From Undibacterium sp. CCC3.4 (GTDB lineage: Bacteria; Pseudomonadota; Gammaproteobacteria; Burkholderiales; Burkholderiaceae_D): DNA of 64,000 nt. Location: the NCBI RefSeq assembly GCF_034347425.1, contig NZ_CP133779.1, forward strand, positions 4,402,001 to 4,466,000, written 5' to 3'. Shown here piece after piece: positions 9,104-17,869 of this stretch (position 1 is its first letter; the number at the start of each line of letters is the position of its first letter). A program made the translations under genes and the position numbers. The notes beneath the pieces are model-generated. The model searched no databases, was not told where the DNA came from, and was given only the letters and a program-made list of their open reading frames with translations.

Positions 9104-9675
9104 ACCCGACTCCAAGAGCGCCAGCCGACCACAGCCAAAATAACGAAAATCGCATACAGCACGGCGGTCAGCAGTAAATTTTTATAGATATATAAGCCGA
9201 CATAGAGCACGTCGACCACGATCCAGACTTGCCAGTTCTCGATTTTTTTACGCGATAACAGTACTTGCCCCAGCAAGCTGCCGGCAGTCAGAAAGCCATC
9301 GACATGCGGCACATCGGTGTCGGTGTAGGCAGCGAGAAAGCGCGCCAGCACAAAAAATGCCAGCCCCCAGCTGAGCAGCGCCAGCCAGCGTGCGCCCAGC
9401 GCCAAGCGCGTCACCGCAATCCGCTCAGCGACGCCGCGCCGCCAACTGACCCAGCCCCACAAAGAAACCGCAATAAACACGGCCTGCAAGCCCATGTCAC
9501 CGTACAATCGAGCAGCGAAAAACACCCAGGCATACAGGGCGGAAGAAATGATGGAAAATAACCAGGCCCAGTGAATTTGCCGGATATTGAAGGCCACCGT
9601 GACGAGCGCGAGAAAAAAGGATAACAGTTCGAGCAAACTGGTGCTCAAACCGAACAAGTTGATGGGATCGTTCAT
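9088..9675 (-). CDS. pnuC: Nicotinamide riboside transporter PnuC
   Basis: About 195 residues from the ATG at 9675 (MNDPINLFGLSTSLLELLSF). An integral inner-membrane protein with about seven hydrophobic segments and PnuC signatures: an early aromatic-rich segment (FNIRQIHWAWLFSIISSALYAWVFF), QAVFIAVSLWGWVSWRRG, and the C-terminal WIVVDVLYVGLYIYKNLLLTA. PnuC proteins import nicotinamide riboside by facilitated diffusion driven by intracellular phosphorylation, supplied here by the overlapping NadR-like kinase gene. An upstream in-frame TTG at 9714 was rejected as start because it adds a hydrophilic stretch foreign to the family. Confidence 0.9.
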   Translation of the reverse strand: MNDPINLFGLSTSLLELLSFFLALVTVAFNIRQIHWAWLFSIISSALYAWVFFAARLYGDMGLQAVFIAVSLWGWVSWRRGVAERIAVTRLALGARWLALLSWGLAFFVLARFLAAYTDTDVPHVDGFLTAGSLLGQVLLSRKKIENWQVWIVVDVLYVGLYIYKNLLLTAVLYAIFVILAVVGWRSWSRVCQTV

Positions 9676-9841
9676 GGGAAGGCGCTGATGGGAGTTGCCC
9701 GCATTATCGACCAATCATCGCTCGCTGTCATCCCGGCGTAGCAAAATTGCTGCAACTTTGCTGTCTGTGCGCTCTTGATTGCGGGAAATTGTGGTTTTCC
9801 GTAGCATTGCGTATCACCGAATTCTTAACTTTTCTACGACG

Positions 9842-10330
9842 ATGAAAAAATTTAGCGGCTTCACCCTGATTGAAATGCTCGTTGTCATCGCTATTCTGGC
9901 GATTCTGGCGGCGCTGGCCTTCCCTACCTATCTGTATAAAATCATTCAGAGCCAGATAGCAGCAGCCTTACCGCTGGCTCAAATTGCACAGCGACCGGTT
10001 GAACTGGCTTGGCTGGCCGGGAATGCCATTCCTATCGATAATGCCAGCGCCGGTCTGCCAGCGGCCGATAAGATCGTCAATAATTATGTCTCGTCAGTGA
10101 GTGTAGACAATGGCGTGGTCAGCCTGACTTTCGGTAATCACGCCAACGGCGCTATCCGCGGAAAAATTTTGTCGTGGCGCCCAGCCATGGTCGACCATAC
10201 CCACCAAGTGCCGGTGACCTGGGTCTGTGCAGCGGCTGCGGCACCGGCGAATATGCAGATACAAGGCACGGACCACACCAGCTTGCCAGTCGCGTATCTA
10301 CCGCCTATCTGTCGCGCTCCAAACAAATAA
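9842..10330 (+). CDS. Type IV pilin-like protein (prepilin)
   Basis: 162 residues. MKKFSG|FTLIEMLVVIAILAILAALAFP is a textbook prepilin N-terminus: short basic leader ending in Gly, Phe at +1, Glu at +5, then the hydrophobic assembly helix, to be cut and N-methylated by PilD. Two cysteines near the C-terminus (TWVCAAA and PPICRA) bracket a likely disulfide loop as in PilA/PilE. The size suits a major or minor pilin. It stands alone, facing the histidine kinase gene, with no other pilus gene in the window. An upstream in-frame start at 9779 would bury the leader and was rejected. Confidence 0.88.
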   Translation: MKKFSGFTLIEMLVVIAILAILAALAFPTYLYKIIQSQIAAALPLAQIAQRPVELAWLAGNAIPIDNASAGLPAADKIVNNYVSSVSVDNGVVSLTFGNHANGAIRGKILSWRPAMVDHTHQVPVTWVCAAAAAPANMQIQGTDHTSLPVAYLPPICRAPNK

Positions 10331-10371
10331 TCAGCCGCCGTGGCCGGTGTATTCACGCTGCTGCGCTCAGT

Positions 10372-13098
10372 TCAGATGGTGGGCGCAATCCGCGGCAAGA
10401 GCAAGCGAAACTCAGTACCAGCACCCAACTGGCTATGTAATTCAATTATTCCACCGATCACGCCGGTGACCAAATTATAGGCAATATTCATACCTAAACC
10501 AGAGCCACCTCGACCGAGCTTGGTGGTGAAAAACGGGTCAAATACTTTTTCCTGGTCACTCGCACTGATACCATTGCCATCATCAGAAAAAATGATTTCC
10601 ACTTGTTCGTCTGACAGCAATCGACTGCGCAAATGCATGACCCCGACCGCCCTGCCATCGAAGGCGTGGACCAAGGCGTTAGTCATGAAATTGGTGATGA
10701 TCTGGCCGAGCGGCCCAGGATAGCTATCCATCGCAATACCGACGGCTAAATCGGTGGTGAGCGAAAACGGCCCTTTTTTATACATAGGCGACAGGGTCGC
10801 GATGACTTCATCGAGCACCACTGCCAGATCAAACTGGCGCCGCTGACTGCTGGCCTGATCGACCGCTACTTGTTTGAAACTGCCGATGAGTTCGCGCGCG
10901 ATGCCTAAATTGCGCATCAATAAGGCGGCGCCTTGGCGGCTGCTGTCGAGGTAACGCTCCAAGCTGGCGCGTTTGATTTGCCCACTTTCCAGCAGTTGAG
11001 AAAATTCACGGGTTTTATCTTCTAATGTGCTCGCTACCGTGACACTATTCCCGAGCGGCGTATTGAGTTCATGCGCGACACCAGCCACCAAGGAACCCAA
11101 TGCCGCCATTTTTTCGGAACGAATCAACTCTTGCTGGGTGAGGCGCAAACGCTTCATGGCAGCGGCCAGCTCACTGTTAGCCTGCTCCAGATTACTGGTA
11201 CGCTGAAGTACACGTTGTTCGAGTTGCGCGGTCATTTCACGAATTTCTTGTTCTACTTGTATTTGTCGCGTGACATCGAGCAGCGAAAAAATACCGACCG
11301 CCTTGCGGTTCATTTCCAGCAAGCGGGCTGACAGTTGGCAAATCAGGATAGCACCGTCTTTATTTCGAATCTGTACTTCAATTTGATCAACACTGCCGCC
11401 GCCGGCCAAGATCGACAGCAGCGCTGCCGGCTGGGCTGGGCTGCACCAGAATTCGGCCTCTGCGGCCGCTGCAGCCGAAGGCGCGCGACCGATCGAGCCG
11501 AATTGTTTAAGCCAGACATCATTGACTTCGGTAATTTTCCGACTGTCGAGATCAATCAAGCCCAGCGGTATAGGGGAGAATTGGAACAGACTCGAATACT
11601 TACTTTCATTTTCACGCAGTTGGCGCTCGGCCAGTACACGCGCATCTTCGGCCGCGATATCAGCATCAATGCTATGCGACGACAGCAACATATAACCTTG
11701 GTCTTCGAGGCCGAAGCGCGAACCCGACAGCACACACTGTACGACCGAGCCATCTTTGCGACGAAATGCCACCTGCATATTGCGCACTTCACCGTCGGCC
11801 ATGATTTTCGCGATCAGATCACTACGCTGCTGTGGATTCACCCACAGATTCAAGTCGGCCGAACTAAGTCCGATCACTTCCTCGCGACTGTAACCGAGTA
11901 AAGGTGCCCAATTGCGGTTGACATCGACGTAGATACCACCTTCCAGCCGAGTGATGGTTAAGGTGTCGGGCACGAGCTGAAAGACGGTCGATAAGAGTTT
12001 TTCGCGCAATTGCAGCTCGCCTTCGATTTTCTGCCGCTGTAATTCGGTGTCGCGCAATACCGTCACATCTTGAATCACGTTGATCACATACGTTTCGCCG
12101 CCAGTTTGAAAGCGCGCGGCTGACAGTGAAACATGAAATTCATGCCCATTTCTATGTCTGAAGCTGGCCTGAAAATCATGCAGCTCGCCATCCTGTTTCA
12201 GCTTGTCGACCATTTGCTGGCGACGTTTTGGGTCTATCCAAAAATCGAAATCTGCCGGCACACGCCCGAGCGACTCGGCGCGCGTATAGCCGGTGATATG
12301 CTCCCAGTGACGATTGACTTCGATGTAGACGCCATCACTTTCACGACAGATCAAGAGCACATCCGGCACCACTTGAAAAACTTTTTCAAACATGGCCTGA
12401 CGTTCTTTGGTCAGTTGTTCGGCATCTTGCCGCTCGCGCCCCTGGTCTTGCAATGCCTGCTGGGCAGCGGTCAAGCGCGAATGAATGCCAGCGGCACCGG
12501 CGAGCAGACTGAGAAAGGCGATGCTGACTTCCAGCAGCGCGCGTGCACCACTGCTGTGCGCTGACAGCCGACTCAGCTGCGGCACAAAAATTTGTAAACC
12601 GGGCAACAATAACAGCAAGGACTCGAGCGCCAAGACAGTGGCGAACACCTGATAATGCAGCATCTGCTTGCTTTGGTCGCGCCACAAAGACCCGGCACAA
12701 GCCGCCATCAGCACACCGGCGTACAGATAAGCAGGCAGCAATTGCGCGCTCTGTGGGCGGGCGACAAAACTCAGCGTCAGCAAACTCAGTACCGCGACCG
12801 AAAACGCCAGCATGAGGCGTGGCAGATGCAGCGAGCGCTCCTGCTGCAAGCGCAGACTGACCCAGAGCAAGCTGGCAAAGACCGAAAACAGCACGCTGCC
12901 AAGCAAGCTGGGCCAAGCCCAAGCCGCCACCAACTGCGGCCACAACTGGCACAGTGCCAGCGTGCCGAACGCCGCACTCCAGTAGCGATTCGAACGACTA
13001 GGCATGCTTTGTCGGCTGACGTACATGAACAGCACCATGGTCAATAAGGGCACCAACACCACTACCAAGCTGTCGGTCGAGCAATCACACTGCGGCAT
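10372..13098 (-). CDS. Membrane sensor histidine kinase with three PAS domains
   Basis: 908 residues from the ATG at 13098, which has AGGAG four bases upstream. Residues about 10-210 hold roughly seven hydrophobic segments, a membrane sensor region. Three PAS domains follow at about 234-351, 369-481 and 498-611, the first two clearly duplicated (VYIEVNRHWEHITGYTRAE and YVDVNRNWAPLLGYSREE). A coiled coil leads into HisKA with the phosphoacceptor His near 676 (AGVAHELNTPLG) and a HATPase domain (NFMTNALVHAF, DDGNGIS, GSGLGMNIAYNL). It lacks its own receiver, so the divergently encoded receiver protein at 13328 is a likely partner. The signal sensed is unknown. Confidence 0.9.
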   Translation of the reverse strand: MPQCDCSTDSLVVVLVPLLTMVLFMYVSRQSMPSRSNRYWSAAFGTLALCQLWPQLVAAWAWPSLLGSVLFSVFASLLWVSLRLQQERSLHLPRLMLAFSVAVLSLLTLSFVARPQSAQLLPAYLYAGVLMAACAGSLWRDQSKQMLHYQVFATVLALESLLLLLPGLQIFVPQLSRLSAHSSGARALLEVSIAFLSLLAGAAGIHSRLTAAQQALQDQGRERQDAEQLTKERQAMFEKVFQVVPDVLLICRESDGVYIEVNRHWEHITGYTRAESLGRVPADFDFWIDPKRRQQMVDKLKQDGELHDFQASFRHRNGHEFHVSLSAARFQTGGETYVINVIQDVTVLRDTELQRQKIEGELQLREKLLSTVFQLVPDTLTITRLEGGIYVDVNRNWAPLLGYSREEVIGLSSADLNLWVNPQQRSDLIAKIMADGEVRNMQVAFRRKDGSVVQCVLSGSRFGLEDQGYMLLSSHSIDADIAAEDARVLAERQLRENESKYSSLFQFSPIPLGLIDLDSRKITEVNDVWLKQFGSIGRAPSAAAAAEAEFWCSPAQPAALLSILAGGGSVDQIEVQIRNKDGAILICQLSARLLEMNRKAVGIFSLLDVTRQIQVEQEIREMTAQLEQRVLQRTSNLEQANSELAAAMKRLRLTQQELIRSEKMAALGSLVAGVAHELNTPLGNSVTVASTLEDKTREFSQLLESGQIKRASLERYLDSSRQGAALLMRNLGIARELIGSFKQVAVDQASSQRRQFDLAVVLDEVIATLSPMYKKGPFSLTTDLAVGIAMDSYPGPLGQIITNFMTNALVHAFDGRAVGVMHLRSRLLSDEQVEIIFSDDGNGISASDQEKVFDPFFTTKLGRGGSGLGMNIAYNLVTGVIGGIIELHSQLGAGTEFRLLLPRIAPTI

Positions 13099-13327
13099 AC
13101 CTCTCCTAACTTCTCCGGAGTTCCGGAACGCGTTGATGCTGTAAAGAAAAAACATCTTGAATACTACGCTTCCTCACGCCGAGCGCGATGAAAATTTGAA
13201 ACAGCTTGAACAGTTGATGCAGTTGACGCAATAAAACCAGAGAAACCCGTGCTGAGCGCTTGATTAAGCCCACCGCTTCACATAAGATAAACAAAAAATA
13301 CTGACTATTCGCATCAAGGGGCCACTG

Positions 13328-13963
13328 ATGGAACAAAGACACAGCAGATCTCCCGGTTTAGTATGTGACAACAGCTTTTTCAGCGCGGGCAGTTATGCCT
13401 TTGGCCGCGACTGCGGCGACACACCAGCGAGGCTGCGCTGCGCCGTGTTTTGCGACCATCCTGAGGCGCAGCTTGACGGTGCTGACGATGACATCAATTT
13501 TTTGGAAGAAGAGTGTGCCGATTCGACCTTGAAAGTCGAGCTGCACCCTTGGAAAATCCTCATTACAGACGATGACCTGACGGTGCATGAAACCACCCTG
13601 CTGGCATTGGGCGGCGTGCGCATTCACGGTCGACCACTGGCTTTCCTGCATGCTTATTCCGCCGCGGAAGCCAAACATGTGATCATAGAGAACCCCGATC
13701 TGGCGCTGATTTTGCTCGATGTCGTGATGGAAACCGTCGATGCAGGTCTGCAGCTGGTGCAAGTCATCCGCAAGGAACTGGGCTTACACCAGTTGCGCAT
13801 CGTTTTGCGTACCGGTCAACCCGGCTACGCCCCCGCGAGTGAAGTTGGTCATCAGTTTGCCATCGACGGTTACACCACCAAATCGCAACTCACGCGCGCC
13901 ATGCTGATTTCTGTGCTCAGCGACACGCTTGATGATGCCGCTGTTCCGGGTTTGCCGAATTAA
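13328..13963 (+). CDS. Response-regulator receiver protein (DUF3369-type receiver, stand-alone)
   Basis: 211 residues. After an unconserved N-terminus (about 1-72) comes a receiver domain: KILITDDDLTVH (acid pocket), ALILLDVVMET with the phosphoacceptor Asp near 140, then RIVLRTGQPGYAPA and YTTKSQLTRA with the conserved Lys. The LRTGQPG signature and the DVVMETxDAGL form are those of regulators that normally continue into a DUF3369 domain and an output such as HD-GYP or GGDEF. Here the protein stops just after the receiver, so it may be a phosphorylation sink or a single-domain adaptor. It is divergent from the PAS-rich kinase and convergent with maiA, five bases away. Confidence 0.8.
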   Translation: MEQRHSRSPGLVCDNSFFSAGSYAFGRDCGDTPARLRCAVFCDHPEAQLDGADDDINFLEEECADSTLKVELHPWKILITDDDLTVHETTLLALGGVRIHGRPLAFLHAYSAAEAKHVIIENPDLALILLDVVMETVDAGLQLVQVIRKELGLHQLRIVLRTGQPGYAPASEVGHQFAIDGYTTKSQLTRAMLISVLSDTLDDAAVPGLPN

Positions 13964-13968
13964 GGCCT

Positions 13969-14625
13969 TTACTGCGCATCCGCCTGATTGGCCGGCGCGG
14001 CGCGCACGAAAGCTGGATGGGCCAAACACGCTTGATTGATACGCATCAAACCCGGTATGCCAGAAAAATCACAGTTAAACCGCTCGGCATTGGCAATTTG
14101 CGGAATCAAGAAGCAATCGGCCAAACCAGGCTGCTCGCCGAAACAATAGGTGCTGGTGCTGCCCTGTTGTTGTAATTTTTGTTCCAGTATCAATAAGCCA
14201 GTTTCACACCAGTGCCGATACCAAGCATTTTTTTGCTCTTCGCTCACGCCCAAGCTATGGCTTAAATAGCGCAGCACCCGTAAATTATTGAGCGGATGAA
14301 TTTCGCAGGCAATCGACAGTGCAAAACTACGCACCGCCGCTCTGGCTGCGGGATCGGCCGGTAATAAGGCCGGACTCGGATAGACTTCGTCCAGATATTC
14401 GAGAATCGCCAGCGATTGCGTCAACAGTAACTCGTCACCGTCGTGGGTATCGATCAAGGTTGGAACCAAGGCTTCCGGATTGAGCGCCCGATACGCTGCG
14501 CTAAGTTGTTCACCGCCGTTTTTCACGAGATGCACCGCCAGTTGCTGGTAATCGAGCCCCTTGAGATTGAGCGCGATGCGCACGCGATATGAGGCCGAGC
14601 TGCGGAAATAACTGTAGAGTTTCAT
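13969..14625 (-). CDS. maiA: Maleylacetoacetate / maleylpyruvate isomerase (zeta-class GST fold)
   Basis: 218 residues from the ATG at 14625, which has a GGAAG ribosome site. The N-terminal SSASYRVRIALNLKGL is the glutathione-binding SSxSxRVRIAL motif of the zeta GST isomerases, followed by NPEALVPTL and the C-terminal helical domain. The enzyme uses glutathione to isomerise cis to trans in maleylacetoacetate (tyrosine/homogentisate route) or maleylpyruvate (gentisate route). The next gene upstream in the same direction is an FAH-family hydrolase, which fits both pathways; the small size of that hydrolase leans toward the gentisate (NagL/NagK) version. No ring-cleaving dioxygenase is present in the window to settle it. 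Confidence 0.85.
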   Translation of the reverse strand: MKLYSYFRSSASYRVRIALNLKGLDYQQLAVHLVKNGGEQLSAAYRALNPEALVPTLIDTHDGDELLLTQSLAILEYLDEVYPSPALLPADPAARAAVRSFALSIACEIHPLNNLRVLRYLSHSLGVSEEQKNAWYRHWCETGLLILEQKLQQQGSTSTYCFGEQPGLADCFLIPQIANAERFNCDFSGIPGLMRINQACLAHPAFVRAAPANQADAQ

Positions 14626-14665
14626 GCTGCTTCCTTCCTTATTACTCATTGGTGAAACTGGAAAA

Positions 14666-15367
14666 TCAAACCAGTTCGACGGTGAGCGTAGCTAATCCAT
14701 CGACCTGTGCCGTGAGCAGATCACCGCGTACAACCGATGCCACACCGGCCGGGGTACCAGTGAAAATCAGATCGCCGGCTTGCAACTGGTAGAGCTGCGA
14801 GAGTTCGACGATGATTTCGGCGACTTGCCAGATCATTTGATCGAGTCGGCCGCGCTGACGCTCGATGCCGTTGACCTGCAGGTCGAGACTGCCGCTAGTG
14901 AGAAAGTCAGCGCTAAGGTCGGTGCAGCGAGTGAGCGCACCGATCGGTGCCGAATGGTCGAAACCTTTAGCAGTACACCACGGCCGGCCACCCTGCTTGG
15001 CCTGCGCCTGCAAGTCGCGCCGCGTCATGTCGAGCCCGACCGCATAGCCCCAGATATGGCTGGCAGCGTCGGCTAATGTGATATGACTGCCACCGCTGGA
15101 CAAGGCCACCACCAATTCCACTTCGTGGTGTAACTCCTTGGTACGGCTTGGATAAGGCATGCAGCCACGCGCGCCGGCGGCCACCGGCAGCACGGCATCG
15201 GCCGGCTTACTAAAGAAGAATGGTGCCTCGCGTCCGCTATCGCCCATTTCTTTGGCATGCTCGGCATAATTTCGTCCAACGCAATAAATTCGGTGAACCG
15301 GAAAGTAATCGGCACTGCCGACAACCGGAATAGCCGGCACGGCGGCTGGGGCAAAGACAAAGTTCAT
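14666..15367 (-). CDS. Fumarylacetoacetate hydrolase family protein (fumarylpyruvate hydrolase-like)
   Basis: 233 residues, the short form of the FAH family. Signatures: VGRNYAEHAKEMG near residue 30, the metal-ligand region FFFSKPADAVL...LHHEVELVVALS, the GYAVGLDMTRRDLQ loop, KGFDHSAPIG and LIFTGTPAGVASV. Members hydrolyse fumarylpyruvate to fumarate and pyruvate, or act on related 2,4-dioxoacids; full-length fumarylacetoacetases are larger. The gene precedes the maleyl isomerase by 40 bases on the same strand, so the two act in series in aromatic degradation. The ATG start is supported by the family-typical early motif spacing. Confidence 0.85.
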   Translation of the reverse strand: MNFVFAPAAVPAIPVVGSADYFPVHRIYCVGRNYAEHAKEMGDSGREAPFFFSKPADAVLPVAAGARGCMPYPSRTKELHHEVELVVALSSGGSHITLADAASHIWGYAVGLDMTRRDLQAQAKQGGRPWCTAKGFDHSAPIGALTRCTDLSADFLTSGSLDLQVNGIERQRGRLDQMIWQVAEIIVELSQLYQLQAGDLIFTGTPAGVASVVRGDLLTAQVDGLATLTVELV

Positions 15368-15450
15368 AAGATTTCCTGAATTTCAATAATGAGGATACTG
15401 CAACAAATTCCGACAACACCGATATAATCGACCTTCACCCTAAGGATACT

Positions 15451-16773
15451 ATGACGACCATCACCTGCCTGCACCCGAAATACCTGATTCCTATTCTGCC
15501 ACGTGGCAGCGTACTGACAGAACATGCGCTGGTCATGCAGGATCAGAACATCCTCGCGATTCTGCCGCAAGCCCAAGCACGTCAACAGTATCCGCAAGCC
15601 AGCCACATCGAACTCAGTGAGCACGCCCTGCTTCCAGGCTTGATCAACCTGCATGCCCACTCGGCGATGAGCTTATTGCGCGGACTGGCGAACGATCTCG
15701 GCCTGATGGAGTGGCTCAATGAGCATATCTGGCCAGCCGAAAAAACCCATGTCAACGATGCCTTCGTGTTCGATGGCAGCACGTATGCGATGGCTGAAAT
15801 GATACGTGGTGGTACCACCACAGTCAACGACATGTATTTTCATAATGACGCGGTAGCGCGCGCCGGGCTGCATGCCGGTATGCGCACTATCGTCGGTTGC
15901 AGCATTCTCGAATTCCCCACTGGCTACGCCGACAACGCCGATGGCTATATTGAGAAGGCCCTGTCGGCCAGAAGCGCCTTCGCCGGCCAAGATGGGGTGG
16001 ACTTCCGGCTGGCACCGCATGCGCCGTACACGGTAGCCGACGACACCTTCCGTAAAATCATCGCCCTGTCGAACCAATATCAGATGGGGATACACTGCCA
16101 TATCCATGAAACGGCCGAAGAAATCAGCGGCAGCCTGAAACAATACGGGGTACGTCCGCTCAAGCGCCTGCATGGTCTGGGTTTGCTCAATGAGAAACTG
16201 ATCGCCGCCCACATGGTGCATGCCGATGATGAAGAAATCGTGCTGTTGTCCCAGTTGGGCGTGCATGTCGCGCATAATCCGGTGAGTAACCTCAAGCTGG
16301 CTTCGGGTTTCGCACGCATTCATGCCATGCAAACTGCCGGCGTCAATGTCGGCATCGGTACCGACGGTGCGGCCAGCAATAATAAGCTCGATTTGCTGGG
16401 CGATTTACGCATCGGTGCCTTGTTAGCCAAAGCAGAGTCAGGCAATCCGACCGCGCTCAACGCTGCTGCAGCACTGGAAATGGCGACGCTGGGCGGGGCC
16501 CGCGCGCTCGGTTTGGCACACCGTATCGGTAGCCTCGAGAGCGGCAAGGCAGCCGATCTGATCGCAGTCGACTTATCGGCGCTGGAAACCCAGCCTTTGT
16601 TCGATCCGATCTCGCAGTTGGTGTATGCGGCCGGCCGCGAGCAAGTCAGCCATGTTTGGGTGAATGGGGTATGCTTAATGCAGCAACGCCAACTGACGCG
16701 TTTGGATCAGGCCGCACTGCTCGATAAAGCGCAATGGTGGCAACAACGTATCAGTGCCAGCATGACGCAGTAA
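15451..16773 (+). CDS. mtaD: 5-methylthioadenosine / S-adenosylhomocysteine deaminase (TRZ/ATZ family amidohydrolase)
   Basis: 440 residues of the amidohydrolase superfamily. Metal ligands are visible: LINLHAHSAMSLLRG (HxH near 68-70), HCHIHETAEE, MVHADDEE and GTDGAASNN with the catalytic Asp. The overall pattern matches MtaD, which deaminates MTA, SAH or adenosine to inosine-type products in purine and methionine salvage. The ATG has AAGGA four bases upstream. Neighbouring genes are unrelated; other TRZ/ATZ deaminases (guanine, chlorohydrolase-like) are less likely because of the LAPHAPYTV and GLAHRIGSLE context. Confidence 0.88.
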   Translation: MTTITCLHPKYLIPILPRGSVLTEHALVMQDQNILAILPQAQARQQYPQASHIELSEHALLPGLINLHAHSAMSLLRGLANDLGLMEWLNEHIWPAEKTHVNDAFVFDGSTYAMAEMIRGGTTTVNDMYFHNDAVARAGLHAGMRTIVGCSILEFPTGYADNADGYIEKALSARSAFAGQDGVDFRLAPHAPYTVADDTFRKIIALSNQYQMGIHCHIHETAEEISGSLKQYGVRPLKRLHGLGLLNEKLIAAHMVHADDEEIVLLSQLGVHVAHNPVSNLKLASGFARIHAMQTAGVNVGIGTDGAASNNKLDLLGDLRIGALLAKAESGNPTALNAAAALEMATLGGARALGLAHRIGSLESGKAADLIAVDLSALETQPLFDPISQLVYAAGREQVSHVWVNGVCLMQQRQLTRLDQAALLDKAQWWQQRISASMTQ

Positions 16774-16804
16774 GCCGATGCGGCCGTGCCGGCGCAAGCA
16801 TTGT

Positions 16805-17458
16805 TCAGCCGACCAAACCGGCGGCGATATTGATGGAAAAACCGAGCACGGCCACATTGAAGAAAAAACTCAGCACCGACTGCGCCAGCACGGTCTTGCG
16901 CGCGCTGCGCGAAGTCACCAAGACATCGGAAGTCTGGGCGGCGACGCCGATGGTAAAAGAAAAATATAAAAAATCCCAGAAATCAGGCTGCGCCTCGTCA
17001 TCAGGAAAGCGCAGCGCACGCTGCCGTTCCGGCGATTGATAAAATAGAACCGCATAATGAAAACAAAAAATCACCCCCAGCAAAGCCCAGGACCCAAGTA
17101 CAGTGGCACCGGCAAACAGGTATTTGAGCGCTCTCAAATCGGCCGCGAGTTCACGCGTACCGGCTAATTCAAGTACGATGGCACCGATACTGATGATGGC
17201 CGACAGCGAGAGCACCACCAACACCATGACAGCACTGCGATCTTCACGCAGGGCCATCGCCTTGACATGGTGATGATTCGCGCGACTCATTAAAAACCCC
17301 ATCAAGCACAAATACGACCAAACCCCGACATTCCAACTGAGCAAAGCACGGCTGGCCCAACTCCAGTGCTGTGGTAGAAAAAACAGACTGCAGAGGGCGA
17401 ACAAGAAAGTGCCGACCAAGCGTGGGCGACGCAGAAAGAATTTTTTTGAGGGTGACAT
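16805..17458 (-). CDS. DUF1345 integral membrane protein
   Basis: About 217 residues from the ATG at 17458 (MSPSKKFFLRRPRLVGTFLF). Five or so transmembrane segments, with the family hallmark near the C-terminus: FWDFLYFSFTIGVAAQTSDVLVTSRSARK, followed by a last membrane helix. The TIGxxxQTSD stretch resembles a pore loop of two-TM channels, but the family has no proven function that I know of. Upstream in-frame TTG starts would add a foreign extension and were rejected. It converges on mtaD. Confidence 0.85.
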   Translation of the reverse strand: MSPSKKFFLRRPRLVGTFLFALCSLFFLPQHWSWASRALLSWNVGVWSYLCLMGFLMSRANHHHVKAMALREDRSAVMVLVVLSLSAIISIGAIVLELAGTRELAADLRALKYLFAGATVLGSWALLGVIFCFHYAVLFYQSPERQRALRFPDDEAQPDFWDFLYFSFTIGVAAQTSDVLVTSRSARKTVLAQSVLSFFFNVAVLGFSINIAAGLVG

Positions 17459-17548
17459 GGTATCGGTAAGAAAAAAGACAAAGTAGTATATTCTCAGATA
17501 TAGTCGCAGCAGTAACAATACTTGCATAGGCAGTACCAGGAGCCATCA

Positions 17549-17869
17549 ATGAGCACGCACAGTCAGTATTTACCTTTATCCAAAGTCAAGGCCGGCATGG
17601 TTCTGGCCGACGACTTGCTCGATAAAAGGGGGCATGTGCTGCTACCAGCCGGGCTTAGCTTAAGCGAGGCGACGCTGCATGCCATCGCCGCGCATGATAT
17701 TCATCAATTACATGTCGAATCAAGTCCGATGTCCAGCGCTGACAGCGCTGCGCTGCAAGCGCACCAACTGGCCCGAATCGATCTGATTTTCCGCCAACAT
17801 CCCTATACCTACCCGAATTCAGAATTGGAGCGACTGTTACGCTTGTATCGCAGCGGAGTGCCGTCATGA
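17549..17869 (+). CDS. Small protein resembling the DUF3391-type N-domain of HD-GYP proteins
   Basis: 106 residues from the ATG at 17549, preceded by AGGAG seven bases upstream. The segment LSKVKAGMVLADDLLDKRGHVLLPAGLSLSEATLHAI has the look of the small beta-rich module found before HD-GYP domains. The C-terminal half is helical and unassigned. The stop overlaps the start of the HDOD gene as ATGA, so the two are tightly coupled and the small protein is probably a partner or regulator of the HDOD protein. Function unknown; the family link is by eye only. Confidence 0.7.
   Translation: MSTHSQYLPLSKVKAGMVLADDLLDKRGHVLLPAGLSLSEATLHAIAAHDIHQLHVESSPMSSADSAALQAHQLARIDLIFRQHPYTYPNSELERLLRLYRSGVPS

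Noticed and set aside
13106..13342. Open frame of 78 codons between the PAS kinase and the receiver gene
   Set aside because: It overlaps the start of the kinase gene and the receiver gene and shows no coding character; the region is a divergent promoter.
15673..16332. Open frame of 219 codons on the minus strand
   Set aside because: Antisense shadow of mtaD; no family features.
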